64,000 nucleotides of DNA from the NCBI GenBank assembly GCA_034401795.1, contig CM067367.1, positions 54,518,269-54,582,268 on the forward strand, written 5' to 3'. Positions 34,601-49,600 of the stretch are shown here, piece by piece; position 1 is the first letter of the stretch; the number at the start of each line of letters is the position of its first letter. The notes under the pieces were generated by a model. The model was not told the origin of the DNA and made no database searches. It saw only the letters and a program-made list of their open reading frames with translations. A program made the position numbers and the translations under genes. Source of the DNA: Chaetoderma sp. LZ-2023a. Its lineage: Eukaryota > Mollusca > Caudofoveata > Chaetodermatida > Chaetodermatidae.

Positions 34601-37600
34601 GTTTCTTAAACCTATTTATTAGCCGTACTGTAGGTATCAGTGTCTGCGGACACATTATGTAGGTGCACCTAACCATACAATCTATTAATACATATACTCG
34701 CTATATGCAGTAGTAAGTATACACTCCATACAGAATATTCAACTCCCCATTATTTATTCTCAATATATATTTACTCTGCTAACAGACCTTACTATCACTT
34801 ACTACTTACCCTGTCATAACTATCAATTTCTAATTCCTCAGTCAACAAACCACTAGCAGGGCCGATAGCTGAATCGAAATACTGACGAGACCTCTCTTCA
34901 CGAGATTTCAGCTCTGCGATAAATTAGTGATAAATTTAATTAGTATAGCATCTTTTTACATTTTGATTATAAATCTCTGATCAAATAAATGCTTTATGAA
35001 GTAGAACACATTCTTTCAGATATTGTGAGATTAAAATGACTGGAAGACATTGCTGCCATAGGCAGCAGCAATGGTTTCATGTCATGTTATTCTCAAAATA
35101 TTCAACGGCTTTCAGCTGACATTTGTACTTGAAATACAGGAATTTATCGATGAAAGCAGGGATTCACACAATAAAACTTGAGACCCCCAAAAGTATTGAC
35201 AGTAGGTTCTATGGGTCCCCTGAAAATCCTGTATGATCATTAAATATTAATTTGTTGGATAGGCAGGGACAGACCCACCCATTCGCCAATTCGCTTTTGA
35301 GAATAATTTTCATGGTTGCTAATAAAATGATAAAATAGGCTAATTCACTGGCTAATGATTTTAAATGTATGTTGGTAGGTCAGTTCCTCTTAAACCATGA
35401 TGACACATCTAATTCTATCCAATAGTTTATTTCTTACATAGTTTGAGTGTAGCTTTCGTGACCATCTCGGTCACTTCTTCAATATTAACTGATGGTCGCT
35501 GGCTACGTCACTCTTATCAGTTCTTGTGGAGTCACATATGACAGCAGTGATTGGTAGACTGCTGGTCTATGGTAGCCCTCATTTCGGTTCGAGGTTGGTT
35601 GATGTCTGTAAATTTCAATGGCCTCTGTCTTTTCGTTTTAATAAATTGGTCACGATGTTGATGACCAAGGTAACAGGGTTTTCCTTAAATTATGAATCAT
35701 CCTGGGATCAGGACCAACATTTTGGGAAATATTTTTTAAAAACTTAACACTACAATGACAGACTTAGTTACACAGATATTTTTTTTTAATATTCCTTTCT
35801 TGGTATGGAAATGGACAATTCCTGTATTTTTTCTTGACAACCCCTATCAATTATATGATTTTGAAGCAGTTGTATTTGATATAGCGGAATGGTTGATAAG
35901 AGAAAGTAAAAACAAGTATAAAAACAAGATCAGTTTCATAAATCACACATAAACTTACTGTGGAGATATGCTGATTGGCTTTTGCGGAAATTTGTCGACA
36001 TCTCTTGCAATGTCCGTGCTAAAGAGGAGACAATATTACAACAGAGCTGTCTGTCTTGTTCTGTACCACGTTGGCTCTTTGATGCAATCTGCTGTACAAC
36101 ACGTTGACAACGGCCAAACATCTGAAACAAATAATCAGGAAACTTCTTGTCATTTATGAGGTTTTATCGGGGCCCTAATCTGTACCATTTCTAGGAATTA
36201 TTTGCTTGATTTCAATTATTAACTTTTTTGTATTCACCTATAACTCTAACTGTGTGTACAAAGAAGGGAATGGCCCGTAACCAGAGTAATGACATCATAA
36301 TCAGCTAAGCGGTGTGTAGGAAGACATCATAAATGATTCTATATGACCCGTCTTTAACTCCTAATAGTTAAGAATTGTATGTCTCTACTATTTGATAAAC
36401 ATGGTTGAATATTTTGAAAATAATTTGACTGGGTGCTGGCAGCAACAGCACCCAGTCAAATTAGCTTTAAAATATTCAACAGCTTACTTGTACTGTTTTC
36501 TGGAAATTTCTAGTCCGGAAGTTCAGAGATCGATCGATCGATCCCAACACGAGCGAGGTGTGGGTGGAGCTTAGTTAGAGATGGGCGGGGTGTAGCTAAA
36601 GATGGAAAGGTCCATTCCCTGACCAGGCCAGGTCTGAAATTACATTTTGTTGCTCATATGTATTATATTTTTATACACAACCACAGCAGCAAGCTGTGCG
36701 GAAAACTGTGCACATGTAGGGTTACGAAAACATGTACAAGTGCTGTAGCGCCTGAAGACATACATCCGAGAATTAGGGTACAATGTACCCAGTGCAGGTT
36801 GCGTTATATCAAAAGCATTGAAAAAACCCTTAAATAAAGCTGTTTACTTTTCTTTGTTCGTCCATCGGTGACAGATCTCATGTTTGTTTCCTTATTATCT
36901 CACTATTGTTATTTTTATTGCGCTGTATGAAGTTACATAAAGGATTTGATTTGTCCTGTATGTACACTCAGTGCAATATCAGCAAATGCCATTTATAAGA
37001 TAAGGCCTGGCAAATGGGAGATAACTATACCTGTCATGTCTGTCTATCAAAGCATTAATTTCTCCAGAGCCAGGGTTGGGGCCAATGTACTCATGTACTC
37101 GAGTACAGATTTTCAAGTACTCATATGTACTCAGTACTCATGCCTTTTTATGAGTACATGTATTTGTACTCAGCCTAAGTACATTTCCAACTTGTACTCA
37201 AGTACATACTCTGTACTTGTACTTTTGAGTACTCAAGAGTACATGCTGAGTACTTATCCATTTTCCACATAAAAATTGTATGCATACTTTATCCTTTTCA
37301 TTCAAAATTTCAAGCAATGGTTCTCAGAGGGATGATATGAAATCAAGTAAATATTTGAAAACAATTTCAACTGAGTTGGTCCTATCTGCTCAAAATCTTG
37401 AAAATAATTTGCCTTGTAATATGTTTTCATAGTGATTTGTTTTAAAAAGTTGTTTTAAAATTGAAATGCTGGATGTTTGCCTGGAAAAGGGCGATTGCTG
37501 TAGTAGGTATGCTTATAGGGAATAAGATACCAAGCATTTGACTAATGACACTAATGAAAACTTTTTATCTAAAATTCAAGGCTGTCATACAGGAAACTGT

Positions 37601-40600
37601 TTAATATTTTAAACATAAATTGACTAGAATACATTGCTGCTTGAGCCAGCAACTGCTTCCAGCCAAATTAATTTCAAAATATTTAAAAACTTAGCTGTTA
37701 ATTTGGTTTGAAATTGAAATTCTAGATGTTTGTGTTGAAATGGACAATTGCTGTATGTATGCTAATAGGGAATAAGATTAAACAAGTGAAGCACTTTAAC
37801 CCATACTTCGATTAAAACCCTCTATCTACCTTTCAAGGCAGTCATACAGGTAAACTGTTATATCTCTTGAAAATAATTTCTCTGGAAACCATAATTGCTG
37901 CTTTAAGCAGTAAGACCTACCACCAAATAACTTTCAAAGTGTTCAATAGAATCTTTTTAGTTGCATAAAAATTGTCATTTCTGGTCATTTATCATGGAAT
38001 GTGTTGAGAGGTGTAGGCATGATTAGAACAGAGCTTGAGCAAGCACACAAGCCTTATCTCATCAAATACCTGAGCTAGGCAATTATATGCCTACTGATAA
38101 GATACCATTCATGCATGATAGTCCTGACAATGAAATTGCCATTACTTCAGGCTTTTTATACCTTCCAACTCTTAACCTTTTAACACTCAATCCAGTGAAA
38201 AAAGCCTTCTGCAGTGGTCTTGGAAAATGCCAATTTGAAGACCAAGAGAAGACTATTTTTGGAAATTTAACACTGGAATAACTGGCTTGATAAGAAAGCC
38301 ATGGGTAAATTTTCAGAGATAATCTGCAAATTGACAATTTCTATGAGAAAATTGAAACTTTCTTGAACAAATTTGATCGTTAATAAATGTTAATATTACA
38401 TAAACTATTTTAAGAATAAAGTTCAATGTTGAATTTTTCGAAAATAATTTGACTGGAAGCAAATGTTGCCATCAGTAGTAATGTTTATCAGTCAAATTAA
38501 TTTCAAAATATTCAACATTACTACAAGATTTATCTGAAATAAAATTATTTCTAATTTAACCCTTTCAGTGATGAAGACTTATATTATACATTCATAGCAA
38601 TCATGGCAGGAATTCAGCATATTCTTTATGAAGAAAGAAATATTCTGATAAATATTTTGAAAATAAATTGACCGGAAGTAATTTCTGCCTATGTTAGGAG
38701 CAACTGTCAATCAAATTTTTAAAATATTCAACTGGTTATTTCTTGTTGTAATGAATTTGTCATTTTCTCTGTATTGTTAAAAGCATTAGGAAATATTCTG
38801 TGAAATATTTTGACACTAATTTGGTTGGGAGCTAATGCCGCCGATGGTAGAAACAACATTCAGACTGATTATATCCAAAATATTCAACAAGGTACCTTTG
38901 CTTCGTAAATAAGTAGTGGGAAACACCAATACAGAACCCGTATTGTATATTTACAGAATTTACAAAAACTCCACCCCATATAGCAAGTACATGGGAATAT
39001 TATAGTATGGTTGTTATTCTCCACCCCCTCCATAGCCACCATGGATGACAGTTTAGTATTAATATGTACTTGTACTCATACAATGTACTCATACTCAGCC
39101 TCAGTACAATTGCTAAAAAGTACATGTACTTGTACTCAGCCTCAAGTACTTTGCCAAAGTACTCATACTCAGCCCCAGTACTGCTGTCTGTACTCGACCC
39201 CAACCCTGTCCAGAGCACATATAATTAAGTAGAGCCTGACCTGTGTGATGTCTTGAGTAGCAATTTCAACTGCATGCTCTTCATCGACACTGTCATCCAT
39301 TGTGGGTCGATTCATATGCTTGTCATGCAGTGACGACAGATCTTTCACTGAAAGGTTTAATGCATAACAAACATGTCATCTTGGATGTCGGATCATCGTC
39401 GATTTCGATAGGTTTCTTCTCCAGACCTAGTCCAACCACTTTATAAAGTTTCAAAGCAATCCGATAAACGGTAACAGAGTTATCATCCGGAAACCAATTT
39501 TCAAGATAGCCACCAGTGGCTGGCAGCCATCTTGGATTGCGGATCATCGTCGATTTCAATAGGTTTCTTCCCAAGACCTAGTCCAACCACTCTATGAAGT
39601 TTCAATGCGATCCGACCAACGGTAATCGAGTTATCATTCGGAAACCACTCTGCCGCCCGCCCGCACGGCACCATCACATAAAACCCCGTAACATTTTTTG
39701 GTGGGGTATAAAAATTAAATAATTGAATAATCGTGAATAATTTCGACCGGGTAAATATTTTAAAAATCTACCTTTTAGTTACTCTTTAATGCAATGTATC
39801 AAGAAACTTGACTTTTGCTCAGTGACTCTATATCAATTGTTATGCTAAGAAGACTATTTTTGAAAATGTATCACTAGAATGTCAGGCTCGATTCACGAGC
39901 CAGGCAGTCCAGCGATACATTTTCAAAAATTGTTTTCTCTTGGCCTTCAAAGGGACATTTCTAAGCACCATTGCACCTTTCGTCATTGTTATGCTTTTGT
40001 TGCCATGCCTGGGTAATTTTTTCCCAGGCTCATTATTCTTAAATAATTGACCTTGATCACAAAAATCAATAATCGCACAGGCCTATTCCCTCGAACACAC
40101 TTGTTTAATCTCTTGCCTGAGATGATATTTCTTGAGTTTTGATTCAATCCCCCAAGCGGTTTCAGAGATTTTTAAAGATGTTTTTAAAAATCTGCCAAAA
40201 TCCAAGATGGCCACTGGCCAAATTGGATAATCAGCTTCGTTTGAACAAAGTTGGATCTCTTATGACCTAAGGATGGTTCCTGCCAGATATAATTGGAATC
40301 AACCTAGTGGTTCTTGAGAAGTGGCTCAAAGAAAAGGATGACGGATGGACGCCGGACAGATGGACCCGGTGACTTAACAGTAATACTATGAATTTACCAG
40401 AGAAATCAACAAAAAAACTCACAAAAATTAACACATAACACTTATGCTAGCTGGTGTATTGGCAGTATCCAGGTGATTAGCTGCGATATGGCGCCTACTC
40501 AATTATTCAGTTTTCATATTCGCGATCATTTTGAAAAAATAATTGTGATTTTCGATTATATCATGTTAGTGTGGGGGAATGTGAACAAAGTTTTATTAAA

Positions 40601-43600
40601 CACAAATAACTATGTAACAGGGAATATTTCGACTAGTTCGACTGCTAGTATTGATAATATCTGAAGATCCTACAAACTTTACTTCGAATGAGAATTGCTA
40701 CCATAACGCTAAAAGAACGAAAATTGGTATCACTGACCACTAAAACGGCCTCCAGTCTAATTGCCAGATAGTAAAAGGGGTTCAGAAATGCTATTATAAG
40801 CAATTAGAGTACTAATTCCAAACACAATATCGATACAATTTAGCAAAACCCAGACATCCCAATGTAAGCGACCAAAATAAAATGATCCAAAGTGGAGTCA
40901 CATGTGTGAGAAAATTCGCTTGAACGCTCGAGAATTAAAATGCAGGAGATTGCTGAACTTCTGTTGGTAATAAAATCACTCTTTTGCGATTGGAGGCGCA
41001 TGACATGTTCTCACGAGATTTTATACGCTAACGGGAGTTTGAGACAGGGTCCAAGTTAGATTCAGTGTTTAATACACCTTGAGAAGAATAAATTTCCATA
41101 CGTTTTCCATACTAAAGTTTATAATTTCCATACCCATTGTGTAACATTGCCGGGTCATACCAATAGTTAATACTAAATGGAAAATAGAAAAATTTTCAAG
41201 GCAACCGTACAAAACTTATATTTTTTAATTTATTTGACTGGAAGCAGTTGCTGCCTGAGACGGCGATGACTTCGAGTCAAATTAATTTCAAAATATTCAA
41301 TAGAACAAGTTTTATATCGTGTCAAACTTTAAGAAAATTTTAATTAACCCTTTCAGTGATTAATTCCGATATTTTTAAGGCAACCATACAAAACTTAAAT
41401 ACTTTGAAATTAATTTGACTGGGAGCAGTTGCTGTCTCAGACAGCAATGGCTTTCAGTTAAAAAAAATTTCAAAATATTCAACACACTTTTATATCTTGT
41501 CAAACCCCACAAAAAAAATTTTTTTAATTAAATATTATCATTTATGATTATACAAAATAGTTTGTTTTTTGGACATTTAAAAGAAATTTATTAATTGTTC
41601 AATAATTATTTTTATCTCCACCCCCGCCAGTCACCCACCCAATAACCTACAAAATCTGGAGCTATCCACTCTTTATACTTATCATTACATTGCCATATAG
41701 AAGAATATTTGTACTTTCCCATGATCGCGACGTTTGTTTAACTCAATCTACCATACAAACATTATATAATTATAATTGTGTGGACGTTACTTTCTTGATG
41801 GCTATCATCTAAACACAACTGATTCAATGTTTACATTTTAATTTTCAATACCTTTTCCATAGCGGTAACACAAAATATTGATTTTCCATACCTTTTCAAG
41901 CCCTGGAAAAGGTTTTCTTAATTTACCATACTTTTTCCAGACTTCCACACCTGTGTACGAACCCTGTAGATTGAATTGATTACAGGCCTCCCTGTTATCA
42001 AACAGATACCCATTTTACCAGATCGAATTTGAAGTACAATACTCGTTTACCATCACACAATGATAATATATAGAGATAACTGAGTTCCGAGTCCAGGATA
42101 CTTAATATCCGAGTACTCACTTCTTAATTTGATTTAATCTGAGCGGGTTACTAATATCACGTGCTTTATATTTTTTCATGACAACATTTTAATCGAATTT
42201 TTGGATTAATTGTGATGTAATAAACAGTCTTTATTAAAGGAAGGATACGTAATATTTAGGCTGACCCATTTTATAATTTCAATCCCGGGATGATATTTTT
42301 GAGGTGTGTATTAAGCAGTCATACAGCGGCTAGGCTTGCGCGATTTTTCGATTTAATCGTGAAGTTCTATTTATTTTTAAAATCACGATTTTTACGATGC
42401 AACTGAGGAAAAATCGGAAAATCGTCAAAAATTTCATGTTTTTTTTAAATCTGAAGTGTGTACTTTTCCGTCGCATTTTATCAGTACATGAGTACAATTA
42501 TAATCAATTCACGCCTGTGCTTGCGCGATTTTTCGATTTAATCGTGAAGTTCTATTTATTTTTAAAATCATGATTTTTACGATGCAACTGAGGAAAAATC
42601 GGAAAATCGTCAAAAATTTCATGTTTTTTTAAAATCTGAAGTGTGTACTTTTCCGTCGCATTTTATCAGTACATGAGTACAATTATAATCGATTCATGCC
42701 TGTGCTTGCGCGATTTTTCGATTTAATCGTGAAGTTCGATTTATTTTTAAAATCACAATTTTTACAATGCAACTGAGGAAAAATCGGAAAATCGTCAAAA
42801 ATTTCATGTTTTTAAAAAATCTGAAGTGTGTACTTTTCCGTCGCATTTAATCAGTACATGAGTACAATTATAATCGATTCACGCCTGTGTTCATTGTTTT
42901 ATATTCCACGTGCCATGCATGTGTCGAATAATTACTAATCACAACACAAAGCGCTACAATAAACAAACGAACTATAGCGAGGTAACACCTTTGTCATTGA
43001 GAAAACCAGCTAGTTACTCCGTCGAATCGCCATATAATTTTATTTTTTCCACTGCAGACCCTGAGTCCTGTCGTGAAGTGCCAAGTATGTACTTAGTTGC
43101 AGAGGGTTAGGCAATCAGTGAACATAATTCATTTTAATTCTAGCAATTTCAGGTGGTGTAATAATTTTTCCTTTTTGATTCGGTTGTCATGTTAAATTAA
43201 AGAAAATAAAGCAACAGCATTCCAGATTGTTTGATTTTGAACTGTGCGTACTGTTGATTACTCTTAAATGTAAATAGTACATTCTGAAAGCAACTATAAA
43301 CTGCACTATAGGACGAGTTTACGCCGTTACACTCGTACCTACTCAAAGCTACTGTCCTATGTATGTGAATTGCGCAGTATCTTCCTGGGAACTAATATTA
43401 GCGACTTCGTGTTGCTCCGGTAATGACCTAAACTCGTCCTACAAAGGGAGGCTATAAGCGGAAGCTGATACATCGTGTAATTTATAATTTTTTCTTGGTG
43501 ACATTTTATCTCAAATTTTGATGAAATAAATAATGTTTATTAAACCATACGCAATATTTAGCCGGTCACAATTAATAATTTCACTCCCGCGATGATGGAT

Positions 43601-46600
43601 ATAAGGTATACATACATTAAGCATAGATGTAGGATGGTAAGAATTTGTCGCATGAAAATGTGTTCTAATTTTGTGCTATTTTTATATCATTTATTTCTAC
43701 TTTTTCTAGAAACAAGTCACGTTACCCTGGTTTATACTTTTGGGAATTTGGACCTACAATTTAATCGAAAATCACGATTTTTTATATAAAATCGATCGCA
43801 ATGTTTCAAAGCAATATCGTGCAAGCCTAACAGCGGCAAGAATTTGTACCAGGAAATTGTTGAATTTCCGGGTTAGTGTCACTAAGTTTTAACCATTTTA
43901 GAGAACGGATTTCAACTTTTTGTTGAAGTATACTTAAAATAAGCCCACCCCCTTTCTCAGAAATGCTTGCTTGGAAATTGAACACCTTGTTCTAATAGAA
44001 GCCTAGGCTACCAATAAGCGATGTACGTTACTTTACTTTTTGAAAAATAACTATCTTTGAGATTGAAACTCTTCGATTATTTAGTTTTGTAATCGCCCAC
44101 GATCATATTTTAAAGAATAATTGTGATTAATCGAATAATTGTGCAATCCTATTTTAACCCAGTTCCTTCAATTCCCTGACATTTTCAGAAATCCAAAATG
44201 GCTGGCAACAAAATTGACCAATCAAAGTTCTGTATAGAAATTTGGAAGCCTACAGCTATAGCGCTCTTTCAGTCAAGTTTGATTAAGATCTGCGCAGCCC
44301 TTAATAGTTGTCTTTCAACAGATTTCCAAAGAATTTTGAAAAATCCAACTAAAGAAGTTAACCAATTAGAGATATGTATATAAGTACTGAACTCTATGAG
44401 CCTAGGATCCTGCCAGCCACAATTGACCAGGCCTGTCAAAACTGAAAATATGATTAACCCATTTTGGGGTTCTGCAAATGTATTTTAGGTAACCCATTTC
44501 ATTTTGCATAACCTTTTCAACATATTTATGTACAAAATACAAAAATTGCCTAACCCAAAAATAGGTTACGCCAGAAACTTTTGCATAACCTAGTGGTTCT
44601 TGAGAAGTAGCATAACTAAAAAATGGGTTACACAATTTTGACATGCCTGTTGACTAAAATCGGTCAAGTGGTTAATGCGTAGACTTTTAGAAAAAAGGTT
44701 GACAGACAGATAACTGATGACCGCTGTGGCATACTTCACTTGGATCTTCGGACCGGGTGATGTAATAAATGAAAACCTTTTATTGATTGTATTTACTGGT
44801 AGTTCCCATCCTGGGAGACTGATAGCAAGCCTGGCTGTGACTGTAGGGCTGTGCGGTTTTGGTAAGAACACAACCGGTGATGGTGTTGGCCATAAATCCA
44901 GTTTTAACCGGATATCAGGTTTATTGGCTGAAAATATTTTCAGTTTTTGTGAAAAAATTATAATTTGCAATACCACGAAAATAGAACGTTTTTAGTGGTA
45001 GACTTAAATCTGTAGCTACATGTATAGTATCCGATGTAATTTTAGAGGATATAGTGAAATCATTACTTAAATTGCTTTAAAACATTAGATTTTGCGCTAT
45101 GTCATTTCGAGTTCTTTCACAATCTGTCATATATTAGATTCTTAGACAATTAGCAACCTCCTCCAGGATAGCGCGTAGAGATACATTGTCAAATTTACTG
45201 TGGCCTTTAGTGGCCAATTCAAGCGGTTCATGGAGTAGAAAATGTTTTTGGATGACTAAACTACAGTTAGAAAATTTGCAGAGCATTCGCTAAAGATACT
45301 ACTCGATAGTTAGTCATTTCAGGTCTTGGAAACACCGAGCTGGTGATAAATTCTGAAAGATGGCAGACCTAATTAGACTGTTACACAGCCTCCATTTTGG
45401 AGACCAGTGCGATTCATGAGAAGCATTATGCAAATGTATATAATATAAAGACTAGTTCCCGATAGTCTACGGTTACACATGCTGTCGAATTTAGTTAGAC
45501 GTCGTAATACTGCCACGTGGTACAAATCTGCATATCGTATATGCCTGAACATGTGTAGTAAATCAAATTTATTGATCTAATAAATCGGATACTATTTACT
45601 AGCATACAGTTTCCGCGAAAAAGGAATTCATACATATTTTAATATAGATCATAAGCGCGATTTGGAAGCAATTGGTTTAAAACTGTATCAGTTGTAAGCC
45701 GGAAAACAACTTTTACAGCTTACAACTGATAGTTTTAAACAAATTTAATAAAACGCTAGCAGATTATATAATTTATGAACGTATGTAGCAATACGATCTA
45801 GCAACATTCTCCTGTTACGATACTGCGTAGGTATGGTTTTATTTCAGATTTTATTTCGCAAATAGATAAAATTAAAGCAAATTTATACAATCAATGTTAT
45901 ATATCCTTAAAAAAATAATTATAAAACTGGATTTTTAAACATACACGGTTGTACGGTTGTTAAATTATGTCACCGGTTTTCGAACCGTCATGCTTAAAAA
46001 TCTGGAGACAGTTCAAAATCTGGATAACCGCACAGCTCTATGCGACTGTGTAGAATGTTCACTTACTTTTAACTTTAATTCTTGAAATTTCATATTGCAC
46101 CTCTTCCACACCATCTACCCTGAAAACAATCAATCATAACACCACTATATATTGAGTGGCCTATGTGCATATAGCCATCACTTTGAAAGGTCTATTTGCA
46201 GACCAAGTGAAGACTAATTTTGACAAGTTAAGACTGGAATGAATGGCTTGATAACCGATCCAGTGATAAATCTTCATAAATTGTCTACTATTTTGGTCTG
46301 CAAATGGACATTTTCTATGCGAAAATTAAAAGAATTTTGACCAAAATTGACCATTAAATGGTTAAGGAATTGTATATCTTGATGGAACAACAGCTCAGAG
46401 TATGCTTCACCATTCCAGAGTATCCATCTATCAATATGACGACATAATCAGCTAAGCAGCGTGTAGGATGATGTCATAATCATTACATCATAAATGATTC
46501 TATTTGGTCTGTCTTTAACTCTTAATAACCTGACACGTTGTATGAATTGTATGTCTCTACTATTTTATAAACATGCTGTTGAATAGTTTGAAACTTATTT

Positions 46601-49600
46601 GACTGGTGGCTGTTGCTACCTATGGCAGCAACAGTGCCCAGCCAAATTAGTTCTAAAATATTCAATAGCTTACCTGTATCGTTTTCTGGAAATTGATGGT
46701 CAGGGAGTTCAGAGATCGATCAATCCCAACACGAGCGAGGTGTGGGTGGAGTTTAGCTACAGATGGGCGGGGCATAGCTAAAAATGGAACGGTCCATTAC
46801 ATATATGTGTAAGAAGATCTGTCATATCTGGTTTTCATGGTTCAGATGGTTGTACTAGCCAACTCCTTGTTAGAATGTATGCTCACTGGCATTTATTCAT
46901 TCTTGCATTTGCAAATAACTGACAGAGATTAGAGGCGTGTCACTTCATTGTTAAAATGCTAACTCTATCCAGTGTTATATAAAATGTATCTATGCTAATT
47001 AGCAGTCCTTGATTAATTTCCCAATGCATGTCTTAATAGCGCCATTCTCAACAGCGTCAGTGAAAGATTACAATGCCAGCCAGCCAATCAAAAATGAGCT
47101 CCAGTAAAATAATGCGGACAACCAAAGAAGGTTTTGGTTAACCCTTTAACACTCATACTAGCCAAAAAACGGCTTCTGCAATGGTCTTGGGAAATGTCCA
47201 TTTGAAGAACAAGAAGAATATTTTTGAAAATTTACCCATGGAATGACAGGTTCATTAACTGAGCCAGTCATTCCTGTGGTAAATTCTCAAAAATAGTCTT
47301 CTCTTGGTCTGCAAATGGACATTTTCTATGAGAAAACTGAAAGAATTTTTTAACAAATGAGGGTTACACGGTTAAATACCCCAGTACGAACCATGCTGAA
47401 GTCCCTGTATATCTTCAATATCTCATTTTTGTGCATAAAGAGCTGTCTTTCCTGAAGCTTTGTGGTCACCAAGTTGTTCTCTATTCCAGCAACTTACAAT
47501 ACATTACACGACCACCTATTTTAGTGATCACTCTACGTTTCGTAATCCTGGTCGCATAGAAAAGGTCAAATACATAATTTATATATGCATCCTTTTTCAT
47601 ATGGGTTCTTAACAGAACTCACCAGTCAGGAGGCAGCTTTGACCCCTTTGTCATGGCAATGCCTGCTTCTAGATCATGATGGTTAACTGACACTAAAGCA
47701 ACACGGTCATCAGACTAGAACAAAGAATAAAAAGATCACATATACATACATGTACATTATCAGAATTTCAGTGCAAATCCATAATATCACAAGCATCTTG
47801 AGCAAACATCCACCCAAGTTTGGAGAACATCACTCCAGTAGAACCAAAGTTATTGAAAATTGTGTCAAAAGTAGGGCTGGGCGGTTTGGCCTAAATGAAA
47901 ACTGGTGACGGTATCACTAATTAATCCGGTTGAACCAAAATACAGGTTTAAGAGGCTAGAATTATTGAAATAATTTGATACGTGAAAATATGCTGTTTTC
48001 ATTAACTACAGAACATGTATTTTGCGACTTGACAACTGATGTAAATTGCCACAAAATTAGGACGGCAACTACGTACGACTGTTCACGTCGACACTATCTA
48101 TCTCAAAATAGTTGTTAAAATAAATAAAATAAATAAAGTCTGGTTCATGTGATGTCGTGAAATTATCAGCCTAACTACCAAAATGTTGATTTTCAACACT
48201 GTTATTAGGTCACTATTTTTTAAAGCGTAGTAAAATCTTACGCATATGAGAGCGAGGATAGGCCCCTAGTAGAGTAGCGCTGATACGGTTAGAGTTTGTA
48301 GAACCACCTACAGTATGATCTAGTCTAGTAAGTCACGTGTTTGTATTCGAGTACTCGGTATTTAGTAACACTCCTCAATAAACTGTCATTCACACGGGTG
48401 AATGTCATTCAGCACGTAACTAAAGGGTAGTCATTTCGCGGAAATCGCACCTCAAGAATTCTCACAAAAAGTTGTCTGTTTGACTATTTTTCGAGAGCAT
48501 ATGTTATAATAAAGAGATTATAGGGCTGTAATGATACGTTTTGCCACGATACAATATGTATCATGATAAGATACATGATACAATATTTTTTCGCTAAGTT
48601 TCATCTGAATCTGTCCATTTTATGCCACTCTGCCTCTCAGTGCAGATAAACAAATAATTAACATATTTAGATGAAATTGAGTGAAAATGGTGCACTCGTG
48701 CATAACTTTAGCTATAGCTTACTTGCCAATGTTAACGCATGAAGGACGCCATGGGCATATCTTCTTGTATCGCGTGTGCATCGATATGACAGGTCACGAT
48801 ATGATATGTGCATTGTGAGCACGCGCATCGCGATTCACCGATATATCAGTGAATTATTACAGCCCTAAGAGATTATGATAATTTGACAACATAAACGCAA
48901 TGATTCGCGGGAATCTAACTTAAATCTAATTAAATCAACACTCTGTAGTGATATAATTACGGCCCAGTCTGTAACTCTATCAACCATGTCACATGATAAA
49001 AAATACTATGATTCACAGGAATTTCATTTAGGAGGTTAATTCTACTTGTAACTGGTCCGCCAACGTAAGAAGCGACTTAATCATTTTCATTTCTCGGGCG
49101 TTCAAGCAATTTGTCTCGTATGTCTTATTCTGTGCTGGATCATCTTCTGTTTGGTGAAATCTAAGGGAAATAATGACATGTTTGGATTGTGAGTTTATTG
49201 TATAGTGTCGTTGTTTTCATAGCGAGTTTCTTGAGCTTTTTTGTATCGTGTCATGTTTTGAAATCCTAATTAAACATAGTACAAACTCGAATTCACAAAA
49301 GGATTATTTGTTACATAGAAGAAATTTGGATTTTCAAATTATTCAATCTTGTCTTGAACTCGCAGACCTTACGCCATGTAAAATTCACTGATGGCAAATA
49401 AAATCATATGAGCCGAGTGTCATCCACAACCGACTTATTGCGATTTCACCAACATCCTTGCTTTCCCACAGCTAATAGTTATAGATGACTGTATTTTATG
49501 GCCACTATTAGCAAATGGTTACCCACTAGATGATAATATTAAACTCAAGTCAAGAACAAACTAGTTTAGGACAGTCACCAGATTTCACACTTGTAATGGC

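Noticed and set aside
35526-35952. Two plus-strand open frames opposite STX16 exon 5
   Set aside because: They lie in intron, on the antisense strand, and have no domain.
36946-37272. 108-codon open frame rich in Tyr, Ser and Thr
   Set aside because: Its C-terminal half is the translation of the GTACTC array of the hAT element.
42335-42889. CRISPR array
   Set aside because: The units are 185 bp long and directly tandem with no unique spacers, in a eukaryotic intron; this is a tandem repeat.
44590-44995. Overlapping open frames of 92 and 128 codons on the two strands
   Set aside because: They span a family E end and a hAT terminus; both strands are open by chance.
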